Source of the DNA: JAWLCQ01 sp041687095
GTDB lineage: Bacteria; Planctomycetota; Phycisphaerae; SM23-33
Length of the DNA stretch: 64,000 nucleotides
Assembly: GCA_041687095.1 (NCBI GenBank)
Contig: JAWLCQ010000005.1
Span: 1-64,000, forward strand
Direction: 5' to 3'
Of the stretch, positions 16,917 to 23,392 are shown in pieces (the first letter of the stretch is position 1; each line of letters opens with the position of its first letter). Made by a program: the position numbers and the translations under genes. The notes beneath the pieces were generated by a model. That model was not told where the DNA came from. It ran no database searches and saw nothing but the letters and a program-made list of their open reading frames with translations.

Positions 16917-17156
16917 GAGAAAACCGAGGAAAACCGATCTCCGCACCGGTACGGGGGGCCCCAACCCCCCTTCCGAGCGGAAACACCGCCCGATCCAGAT
17001 CGGTAATCTCGGTTTTCTTCGGTTTTCTCCCGGGGCAGAAGCCTTGGGATAACAGGGCTTTAGAGAGAATAGAGAGAGATAAACGATCTCTCTCTACTAT
17101 ATCCCCTCGCGCCGCTTGGGCACGCGCGAGGGGTGGAGCGAATCACATCGGTTTTC
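16917..17156. repeat. Inverted GAAAACCGA motif cluster
   Basis: GAAAACCGA occurs at 16919-16927 and 16929-16937, and its complement TCGGTTTTC at 17009-17017, 17019-17027 and 17148-17156. The first four make two paired 21-base arms (16917-16937 and 17009-17029) that match inverted with one mismatch and could fold into a cruciform. Confidence 0.85.
17070..17133. other. Two adjacent perfect hairpins
   Basis: TAGAGAGAGAT (17070-17080) pairs with ATCTCTCTCTA (17086-17096) around a 5-base loop. CCCCTCGCGC (17103-17112) pairs with GCGCGAGGGG (17124-17133) around an 11-base loop. They may be single-strand initiation sites or transcription barriers in the candidate origin. Confidence 0.75.
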
Positions 17157-17346
17157 TCCCCCGCCGGCCCATGTCCCCAAAACCCCTCGCTGTAAAGATG
17201 GGTAGCCTGGGCAAGATAGTAAAGCGGGTCCTACCCGTTGCAGTTGAAATGGAGGGCACGCGAACGGGGCACGTTCCTGGACAGAGTTGTTGCTGCGCAC
17301 GTCGAATTGCATCCGCCCACCCCTAACCCCCCCATGGAGGTACGTC

Positions 17347-18741
17347 ATGGTTGCTCCCACGAATGAGAACAAGGACTTCGCCGTCGAGCTTCGCCCCATC
17401 GACGCCATCCGGCCGTACGAGCGGAACCCCCGGGTGAACGACGACGCGGTGGCGGCGGTGGCCGCCAGTCTCGCCGCCTTCGGCTTCAAACAGCCGATCG
17501 TTACGGATGCCGAGGGCGTCATCATCGTCGGTCACACGCGGTGGAAGGCCGCGAAGAAGCTCGGTCTGGCGAAGGTGCCCGTCCACGTCGCCACCGACCT
17601 CACGCCCGAGCAGGCGCGGGCCTATCGCCTGGCCGACAACAAGACGGGTGAGCTGGCGGAGTGGGACCTGGAGATCCTGCCCATCGAACTCGTCGAACTC
17701 CGGGCGGGCGGGTTCGACATGAACCTGCTGGCGTTCGACGACGAGGAACTCGCCGGCCTGCTCAGCCGCGGCATGGGCGTCACCGAGGGGCTCACCGACC
17801 CCGACGCCATCCCCGAACCCCCGGATGAGCCCATCGCCCGCCGCGGGGACATCTGGGTGCTGGGCGACCACCGCCTGATGTGCGGGGACAGCAGCAGCCC
17901 CGAGGACCTCGACCGCCTGCTGGACGGCGCGGTGATCGGCCTGTTTTCAAGCGATCCGCCCTACAATGTCAAGGTGGAGCCCCGCTCCAACAACGCCATC
18001 GCCGCCGGCCTGTCGAGCTTCACCGCCACCCACCACCAGGGCTTCGACTTGGGGCGCCACCCCGAGAAGGCCAAGGCCACCCACCGCAAGATGCGGGCGA
18101 AGGACCGCCCGCTGGAGAACGACTTCGTCACCCCCGAGGCGTTCGACAAGATGCTGCTGGCGTGGTTCTCCAACGCCTCGCGTGTGATGCGCCCTGGATC
18201 CGCATTCCTGGTGTGGGGCGGGTACGCTAACTTGGCGAATTACCCTGCGCCACTCAAGGCCGCCGGCCTGTACTTCAGCCAAAGCATCGTCTGGGATAAG
18301 CAGCATCCCGTCTTGACACGCAAGGATATGATGGGGTGCTTTGAGCTGGCATTCTACGGATGGAAGGAGGGCGCGGGGCACCACTTCTACGGGCCCAACA
18401 ACGCCACGGACCTCTGGCACGTCAAGAAGGTCAACCCCCAGTCGATGGTTCACCTGACGGAGAAGCCCGTCGAGTTGGCCGTCCGCGCGATCCAGTACTC
18501 CTCGAAGCCGGGGGAGAACGTGCTGGACCTCTTCGGCGGCTCGGGCTCGACGCTCATCGGCTGCGAGCAGACGGGGCGGCGAGCGTTCCTGATGGAGATC
18601 GACGAGGCGTACTGCGACGTGATCGTCAACCGCTGGCAGGAGTTCACGGGACGCACCGCGCAGCGGATCGCGGCCGACGGCGCATCCGAGCCCGCGGTCG
18701 AGGCGACGCCTGAGGCGCCGGGCGAGGAGGTGACGGCGTGA
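17347..18741 (+). CDS. ParB-domain - beta-class DNA methyltransferase fusion
   Basis: The 464-residue protein has an N-terminal ParB/Srx domain (residues 15-100, with IRPYERNPRVND and GVIIVGHTRWKAAKKLG) and a C-terminal amino-methyltransferase. DPPY (203-206) comes before the SAM-binding LDLFGGSGST, the beta-class order, which gives N6-adenine or N4-cytosine methylation. This architecture is common in phages. The ATG at 17347 has GGAGG six bases upstream. It is the second orphan methyltransferase of the phage and could protect phage DNA from type I or type II restriction. Confidence 0.88.
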   Translation: MVAPTNENKDFAVELRPIDAIRPYERNPRVNDDAVAAVAASLAAFGFKQPIVTDAEGVIIVGHTRWKAAKKLGLAKVPVHVATDLTPEQARAYRLADNKTGELAEWDLEILPIELVELRAGGFDMNLLAFDDEELAGLLSRGMGVTEGLTDPDAIPEPPDEPIARRGDIWVLGDHRLMCGDSSSPEDLDRLLDGAVIGLFSSDPPYNVKVEPRSNNAIAAGLSSFTATHHQGFDLGRHPEKAKATHRKMRAKDRPLENDFVTPEAFDKMLLAWFSNASRVMRPGSAFLVWGGYANLANYPAPLKAAGLYFSQSIVWDKQHPVLTRKDMMGCFELAFYGWKEGAGHHFYGPNNATDLWHVKKVNPQSMVHLTEKPVELAVRAIQYSSKPGENVLDLFGGSGSTLIGCEQTGRRAFLMEIDEAYCDVIVNRWQEFTGRTAQRIAADGASEPAVEATPEAPGEEVTA

Positions 18742-18944
18742 TCTTCCACCCCAGGCCGGGACAGCGCGTGCGGATGCACTATGCCAGGCGGGCGGCGTGC
18801 CTGGTGCCCTACCACGGCAGGATCGGCACCGTGCGGGTCGTCGCCAAGGGGCCGGGCCCGCGCAACGTCGGCGTCGAGATCGATGGCCGGCTGGTGGTGG
18901 CGTCCCGCGGGAACCTTGTCGCCGTGGGGGAGGTGCGGGCATGA
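18738..18944 (+). CDS. Small basic beta-rich protein
   Basis: A 68-residue protein starting at a GTG (18738) that overlaps the methyltransferase stop and follows GAGGAGGTGA. The sequence looks like a small barrel (GQRVRMHYARR, GRIGTVRVVAKGPG, NVGVEIDGRLVVASRGNLV), similar in style to KOW/SH3-like nucleic-acid-binding folds. The function is unknown. It is the last gene of the rightward early operon and converges with the amidotransferase gene 2 bases away. Confidence 0.55.
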   Translation: MIFHPRPGQRVRMHYARRAACLVPYHGRIGTVRVVAKGPGPRNVGVEIDGRLVVASRGNLVAVGEVRA

Positions 18945-18946
18945 GC

Positions 18947-19651
18947 CTACCGGCACCCCACCGGCCTGCCGTCGGCCGTGAGGCGGAGGGCATCGCCATC
19001 GAGGCCCAGCGTGCCGTCCGCGTACGTCAGGACGCGGGTGGTCCCGTTGGCCACCGCCCCCGCGCGGCCGGGGAGGCCCTCGGGCAGGCTCGCGAAGTAA
19101 AAGCCCCTGCGGGCATGGCCGAAGTGCAGCGGCCTGCCGCGGCGGCACACCAGCAGGCGGGCGGGGCTGCGCCACACCCCGAGCATCGCCAGGTCGCCCA
19201 GGGTCTGGTTCGCCGCCCAGGCCGAGCGGCGGACGATGCTCCCTCCACAGCGCGCCATCAGCAGCCCGAGGACCTCGCTGTCGCACTCGCTCTGGAGTTG
19301 AAGGCCGCCTCGGCGGACGAGGTTCTGGTAGTTGTGGATCACCCCGTTGTGGACGAGCAGCCCCGCCCCCGCGGCGTGGGGGTGGTTGTTGCGGTTGTCG
19401 GCGGGCGTGCCGTGCGTGGCGTAGCGGCAGTGGCCGACCATCACCACGGCATCGCGGCAGCGATCCAGTTCGTCCAGGTGCTCGCTCGCCGGGCCCGGCT
19501 GCTTGAACGTCCCGAGGGTCCCGTCCGCGGTCAGCCACGCCAGGCCGAAGGCGTGGGCCCCGCGGCTCTGCGTGACCAAGGCGACCCGCCGCAGGCGTTC
19601 GATGCTCGGGCCTTCGCCCTCGGTGGTGATGAATCCAAAGATTCCGCACAT
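18947..19651 (-). CDS. Class II glutamine amidotransferase
   Basis: The 234-residue protein has the N-terminal nucleophile cysteine (MCGIFGF), and GHCRYATHG, VHNGVIHNYQNL and SECDSEVL, the Ntn-type glutaminase core of GlmS/PurF-like enzymes. No synthetase or isomerase domain is attached, so it would release ammonia from glutamine for a partner. The gene directly upstream encodes an amidoligase, an ATP-dependent COOH-NH2 ligase, which is the obvious partner. It is the last gene of the leftward cassette. Confidence 0.85.
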   Translation of the reverse strand: MCGIFGFITTEGEGPSIERLRRVALVTQSRGAHAFGLAWLTADGTLGTFKQPGPASEHLDELDRCRDAVVMVGHCRYATHGTPADNRNNHPHAAGAGLLVHNGVIHNYQNLVRRGGLQLQSECDSEVLGLLMARCGGSIVRRSAWAANQTLGDLAMLGVWRSPARLLVCRRGRPLHFGHARRGFYFASLPEGLPGRAGAVANGTTRVLTYADGTLGLDGDALRLTADGRPVGCR

Positions 19652-19711
19652 GGTGATTCCTCCTTCGCGGAAGCCCCCGGCGCGCTGGCGCCGGGGGCGG
19701 GGGTTTGGGGT

Positions 19712-20560
19712 CTACTCCTGGGCGTCGTACTTCGCCGCCAGGCGGCGGAACTCGCGCTTGACCTCGTTCTGGGGGATCGCGTCGCTGATCCACCCGTACT
19801 GCTTGCCGCCGTGGATGCGGGCGTAGCCCGCTCCCCAGGCGAGGTAGCCCATCAGGCGTTCGGCTTCGCTGGCCCCTTCGCCTGCCTTCTTCCACCCGCC
19901 CTTGGGCGGGGCGGGCGACCACTTGGGGGATCGCTTGCTGTTGATGGCCCGCTCGACCAGGCCCAGGCACGCCTGGATCCAGCCGACGATCTTGGTGGCG
20001 TTGAGCGACCCGCTGAACGCCCGGAACTCGACGGTCTCCCGCGTCCCGCTGGCGAGGCTGGTGAGGTTCAGTGCGTGGTAGCGATCACGGTCCAGCCGCG
20101 GCTTGGCGTCCTTGTCGTTGCCATACTTCCGCACCCCGCCGCAGTAGATGCCCCGCTCGCGGCTCTTGGTGCCGGTGATCGCGTAGAGGCCGCGTTCGCA
20201 GTAGGAGACGATGGTGACCAGGCGGGCGAGGGCGCTGGCGGGCAGGTCGCGGCCCCACCCGACATGGCAGTGGCAACCAGTGCTCGTATTTACTCGGAAG
20301 CCTTTCTCGCGGAGGATCCGAACCACCTCGGCGACCTCCGCCAGCCCCTCGGCCCCGCGGAGGATGGGGCTGACGATCTCGCAGGCGTACTCGCCCGCCC
20401 GCGTGCGGATCGACCCGTCCCGCTCCGCCTTCCAACCCGTCGGAAGGAATGGCACCTGGATTCCGCGGTGGTAACCCCCGATCTGAAGCCCCTCGCGGAG
20501 GGCGCTTTCCGGCGCAGTCGATTCCAGTTCGATCCCATACGTAAGGTCTTTCGCGTCCAT
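19712..20560 (-). CDS. Amidoligase (COOH-NH2 ligase of the glutamine synthetase fold)
   Basis: The 282-residue protein matches the phage/bacterial amidoligase family: YGIELE (E11, E13), WKAERDGSI, GEYACEIVSPIL (E61), and GCHCHVGW (H97, H99), the metal and ATP ligands, then FRAFSGSLNATKI. Family members are predicted to form amide bonds on peptides, proteins or small molecules. The class II glutaminase just downstream would supply ammonia. The substrate is unknown; cell-wall peptides, virion proteins and small metabolites are all possible. A promoter-like element (20583-20614) precedes it. Confidence 0.85.
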   Translation of the reverse strand: MDAKDLTYGIELESTAPESALREGLQIGGYHRGIQVPFLPTGWKAERDGSIRTRAGEYACEIVSPILRGAEGLAEVAEVVRILREKGFRVNTSTGCHCHVGWGRDLPASALARLVTIVSYCERGLYAITGTKSRERGIYCGGVRKYGNDKDAKPRLDRDRYHALNLTSLASGTRETVEFRAFSGSLNATKIVGWIQACLGLVERAINSKRSPKWSPAPPKGGWKKAGEGASEAERLMGYLAWGAGYARIHGGKQYGWISDAIPQNEVKREFRRLAAKYDAQE

Positions 20561-20582
20561 CGTTGGCTCCTTCTTTGTTGGT

Positions 20583-20614
20583 CACATTGAGCCACATCCA
20601 TGCGAAAAGACCAA
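20583..20614 (-). promoter_or_regulatory. Promoter-like element (copy 2) before the amidoligase gene
   Basis: Read leftward: CCTTGGTC, 17-base spacer, GGCTCAATGTG, ending 23 bases before the ATG. It is near-identical in layout to the element at 23090-23121. Confidence 0.55.
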
Positions 20615-20794
20615 GGGCTAAACATGCATAAATGCAGCAATTACAAGGTGTTAGGATGGGTAGCCTGCGCGGGGGCCGACGGAGGCACTCCGCACGGGAA
20701 CGCAGCGCGGGGCGGGGGCGATCGGCGGGGGCCAAGAGAGAACCCCGGTCCTGGCAGGGACCGGGGTTGGAGGGGGCGGGGATGGGGCGTGGGG

Positions 20795-21400
20795 TCAGTG
20801 CGGCAGGACGACCTCGAAGCGGCCGCGGTGGACCTTGCGGAAGCGACTGGCGTCGCCCTTGACGTTGATCTCGCGCAGGATGGCGGAGTAGAGGGTGTTC
20901 GCGGGCGTCTTGCCGCCGGTTTGCCAGAGGCCCTGGGCGAGCATCCGCTCCATCATCTGCTTGGTGCCCAGGGGCTCGCCCGCCTCGACGAGGACCTGGA
21001 CCGCGGCGTCGAGCCCGCTGGCCCGCTTCCTCCGCTCGGCCCCGGCGGCTTCGACGGCCTCGGTGACCGCGTCGGGTTCGCCGCCCGTCGCGGCACGTTC
21101 GCCCGTGTCGGCCTCCGCGGGTGTCTGGGGGGCGTCGTCCGCTTCGGCCGGGGCGGCCGTCTCGGCGGCAAGCTCCGCCTCGTGCTGGGCCATCGTCACG
21201 ATCCGCCTGCGGCTCGCGGGCCGCGGGGTGGCGACCTCCCGCAGGCGCTGGGGACTCTTGATGCGGACGGTCTTGCCGGTGGCGAGGTTCAGTCCGTCCC
21301 AGCCCCCGCGGGGGTTCTCGGTGGTGATCTTCACGTCCACGAGCGTCCCGGACACCTTCACGCGGTAGGTCTCGTTCACTTTGACTTCGCTCTTCTTCAC
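20795..21400 (-). CDS. HARE-HTH-type winged-helix protein
   Basis: The 201-residue protein has an N-terminal beta-rich section (KVNETYRVKVSGTLVDVKIT), a long low-complexity Ala/Glu/Pro linker (about residues 75-125) and a C-terminal winged helix (SGLDAAVQVLVEAGEPLGTKQMMERM, then KTPANTLYSAILREINVKGD and RFRKVHRGRFEV) of the HARE-HTH kind found in chromatin- and polymerase-associated proteins. It is probably a DNA-binding regulator of the cassette. It shares the domain style of the protein at 56069-56536. Confidence 0.72.
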   Translation of the reverse strand: MKKSEVKVNETYRVKVSGTLVDVKITTENPRGGWDGLNLATGKTVRIKSPQRLREVATPRPASRRRIVTMAQHEAELAAETAAPAEADDAPQTPAEADTGERAATGGEPDAVTEAVEAAGAERRKRASGLDAAVQVLVEAGEPLGTKQMMERMLAQGLWQTGGKTPANTLYSAILREINVKGDASRFRKVHRGRFEVVLPH

Positions 21401-21424
21401 GGTCGTTCTCCTTCGGTTGTGGGG

Positions 21425-21640
21425 TTAGCGGCCTTGCACGATGGTCACGTAGAACTGCGATCCGTCCTTCAGGTGCAGCACGAGTCCGGCGTCGCGGGTC
21501 AGCACCTGCGCTTCGGCGAAGGTGCGGATGCGGTCGAGGGCCTCGGCGTTCTCCGTCGCGTCGGCGTCCTCGTCGTCCAGCGCCGCGACGGCGGCGTTGA
21601 GGGTGTCGGCGATCAGCGTCTCGATGTCGTGGTCGTCCAC
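21425..21640 (-). CDS. Small acidic hypothetical protein
   Basis: A 71-residue acidic protein with a helical first half (DDHDIETLIADTLNAAVAAL) and a beta pair at the end (GLVLHLKDGSQFYVTIVQG). It is not recognised. It has GGAGACC before its ATG and tight spacing to its neighbours in the leftward cassette. Confidence 0.6.
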   Translation of the reverse strand: MDDHDIETLIADTLNAAVAALDDEDADATENAEALDRIRTFAEAQVLTRDAGLVLHLKDGSQFYVTIVQGR

Positions 21641-21676
21641 GGTTGGTCTCCTTGCCCACGGGGGGCGGTTGGTGAG

Positions 21677-22030
21677 TTACGGTGCGTAGGCGTGGCCGCA
21701 GACGCAGCAGACCATCACGATCTCGTCCTCCCAGGCGAACTCGTCTTCGCGGCGGTTGCCGCAGACCGGGCAGGCCTGCTCCCGGGGCACGATGCCCTCG
21801 CCGCCCAGTGCGGCATCCAGGGCATCGACGGCCGCGGCGTCGGCGCGGCGGGCGGCGTCGCGGGCAAGCCCCGCCGCCTTCGCCTCCGCGTCGGTCACCG
21901 GGTCGATTGCGTCCGCCGCCTCCAGGGCCCCCAGCGTGTCGGCGATCGTTCGAAGCGCCGCTTCCAGCGAGGCGCGGGCTTCGGTGAGGATCTCGCGGGC
22001 GAGGCGCTGGTTCGTTGCGTGGTCGTTCAT
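21677..22030 (-). CDS. Hypothetical protein with C-terminal zinc ribbon
   Basis: The 117-residue protein is an Ala-rich helical or coiled-coil domain (residues 5-78) followed by a zinc ribbon CPVCGN...CCVCGH. It is not assigned to a family by eye. Its position in the amidoligase cassette, 12 bases after the stop of the next upstream gene, shows co-transcription. Confidence 0.6.
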   Translation of the reverse strand: MNDHATNQRLAREILTEARASLEAALRTIADTLGALEAADAIDPVTDAEAKAAGLARDAARRADAAAVDALDAALGGEGIVPREQACPVCGNRREDEFAWEDEIVMVCCVCGHAYAP

Positions 22031-22042
22031 GGTGCTCTCCCT

Positions 22043-22315
22043 TCAGTCCGCGAAGCGCTGCAGCTCGCGGAGGTACTCGTTGATCTCGGAGTTCGTCCCG
22101 CGCCCGCCGTCGAGGTGCTCCTGGAGGCGCTGGGCCATCGCCCAGAGTTCGCCCTCGCTATCGGCCGCCGCGGTGTGCGTCTGCTCGCCCCCGGGCAGGA
22201 CGATGGTCACCTCGATGGTCTCGCTTCCGAGCCGACGCCCGATGCGGGCGAAGGCCCTCGGCATGCCGCCGTCTCGGGTGGGTTCGCCGGCCAGTTCGAG
22301 GCTCGTGACGCGCAT
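22043..22315 (-). CDS. Small hypothetical protein
   Basis: A 90-residue protein with a beta-rich start (MRVTSLELAGE, IEVTIVLPGGEQTHTAA) and a helical end (ELWAMAQRLQEHLDGG). It is not recognised and belongs to the leftward cassette. A ribosome site (AGGAGAGCACC) precedes the ATG. Confidence 0.55.
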   Translation of the reverse strand: MRVTSLELAGEPTRDGGMPRAFARIGRRLGSETIEVTIVLPGGEQTHTAAADSEGELWAMAQRLQEHLDGGRGTNSEINEYLRELQRFAD

Positions 22316-22339
22316 GGTGCTCTCCTGCTCCTGGGGGGG

Positions 22340-22813
22340 TTACCGGGCGGGGATGTGCTCGATCTCGTAGATCATCTCGCCGCAGAGGTTCCGCAGCTCG
22401 CAGAACGCCTCGCCCCTCGCGTCCTCGCAGGCGTTGGCAACCGGCGAGGTCGAGCGGGCCCGCCCGACGAACCGCTCGCACAGTTGCCCCGTCAGGTACT
22501 CCCGCCGGGAGCGAACCATCGTCAGCAGGTTCTCGCTGCTGGGGCTCTCCCGCTCGACCCACTGGGCGAGGGCGTGCATCTCGGCGTGGATGTGCTGGGC
22601 CTTGACGACTCCCTCGGTGTGCCATTCGAGGGTGACGGCGGGGTTGGTGGCGAACTTCTCCTGGAACTCCGTGACCGCCTTGCGGTAGGCGCCCTCGCGG
22701 CGGCGGGCGAGTTCGCGGATGTACGAGCGGGCGATCTCGTCGTGGGCGGGGTTCGCAGCGGGCGTCGGGTCTGTCGTGGGCGTCGTGTTGGTTGCGTTCG
22801 TGGCGTCGTTCAT
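22340..22813 (-). CDS. Hypothetical helical protein
   Basis: The 157-residue protein opens with a Thr/Pro/Asn-rich disordered arm (about 25 residues) and is otherwise helical and rich in Arg/Glu, with a few cysteines near the end (CEDARGEAFCELRNLCGE). No family is recognised. It is the second gene of the leftward cassette. Confidence 0.55.
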   Translation of the reverse strand: MNDATNATNTTPTTDPTPAANPAHDEIARSYIRELARRREGAYRKAVTEFQEKFATNPAVTLEWHTEGVVKAQHIHAEMHALAQWVERESPSSENLLTMVRSRREYLTGQLCERFVGRARSTSPVANACEDARGEAFCELRNLCGEMIYEIEHIPAR

Positions 22814-22837
22814 GTCGTTCTCCTTGCGGTATGGGGG

Positions 22838-23056
22838 TCAGTCCTCGATCTCGGTGACGTTCATGTACCGGTCGCTGGCGAGGTCGATCAGCAGCCCCTT
22901 GTCGGGGCTGATGGCGATGGTCTGCATCGCCGTCTTGAGGGCGTAGCTCTGGCGGCCTTCGAGGTTCAGGTACGCCCGGACGATCCGGCAGTTCTGCCCG
23001 AGGTAGGTGTTCTTCTTCGGGTCCGCGTAGGCGTTGCTCTTCGTGGTGTTCTTCAT
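22838..23056 (-). CDS. Small hypothetical protein, first gene of the leftward cassette
   Basis: The 72-residue protein starts at 23056 (AAAGGAAC upstream). It is a compact alpha/beta sequence (NCRIVRAYLNLEGRQSYALKTAMQTIAISP, then GLLIDLASDRYMNVTEIED) of unknown function. It is the promoter-proximal gene of the cassette, 30 bases from the predicted transcript start, so it would be the most strongly expressed. Confidence 0.55.
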   Translation of the reverse strand: MKNTTKSNAYADPKKNTYLGQNCRIVRAYLNLEGRQSYALKTAMQTIAISPDKGLLIDLASDRYMNVTEIED

Positions 23057-23089
23057 GGTTCTGTTCCTTTGGGTTCGCATGTTGATATG

Positions 23090-23121
23090 CACATTGAGCC
23101 ATGGCTTCGCGAACACAGCAA
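23090..23121 (-). promoter_or_regulatory. Promoter-like element (copy 3) heading the leftward cassette
   Basis: Read leftward: CCTTGCTG, 17-base spacer, GGCTCAATGTG. The gene starts about 35 bases further on. Confidence 0.55.
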
Positions 23122-23170
23122 GGCATTAACCCCTGTTTCTTAAACCATTTATAGATTGCCGCAGGTGACC

Positions 23171-23392
23171 ATGACGCAAAGAGATATCGCCCCAGAGTCC
23201 CTCCGCATCACGGCGGTGTCCGTCCCGGACGCCGCCCGAATCCTCGCCTCCGCCTACGGAAGGCGCGTGACGGAGGAGCAGGTCCGCCGGATCGTCGAAG
23301 AGGGCGACCTCCTCCGCGCGGACGGGACGTTCAGCCTCATCGAGTACGTGGCCTACCTGGCCCAGGAGGTGACCAGTGGCCACTCGGATTGA
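23171..23392 (+). CDS. Candidate small terminase / DNA-binding protein
   Basis: A 73-residue protein directly upstream of, and overlapping by 17 bases, the large terminase gene. Its core (ITAVSVPDAARILASAYG to GTFSLIEYVAYLAQEV) resembles a winged helix and aligns loosely with residues 10-62 of the terminase itself, which suggests a shared DNA-recognition domain. This position is that of terS in phage packaging modules. It is short for a small terminase, so the call is tentative. The ATG at 23171 has GCAGGTGA upstream. Confidence 0.55.
   Translation: MTQRDIAPESLRITAVSVPDAARILASAYGRRVTEEQVRRIVEEGDLLRADGTFSLIEYVAYLAQEVTSGHSD

Larger units (their letters stand above)
16515..17346. other. Non-coding, repeat-dense candidate replication origin
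   Basis: This 832-base gap after the replicase gene holds no convincing gene. It contains a perfect 23-bp inverted repeat enclosing an AT-rich tract (16515-16769), a second cluster of inverted GAAAACCGA motifs (16917-17156), an 11-bp-stem hairpin (17070-17096) and a 10-bp-stem hairpin (17103-17133). Iterons, an AT-rich unwinding tract and proximity to the initiator-type gene are the usual marks of an origin. Confidence 0.6.

Noticed and set aside
16514..17326. Open frame of 270 codons across the origin-like gap
   Set aside because: It has no ribosome site, crosses all the inverted repeats, the AT tract and both hairpins, and its composition is not protein-like.
17197..20668. Shared GATGGGTAGCCTG at about 17198 and 20654
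   Set aside because: A single 13-base match between two places in 64 kb is expected by chance and the surroundings do not align.
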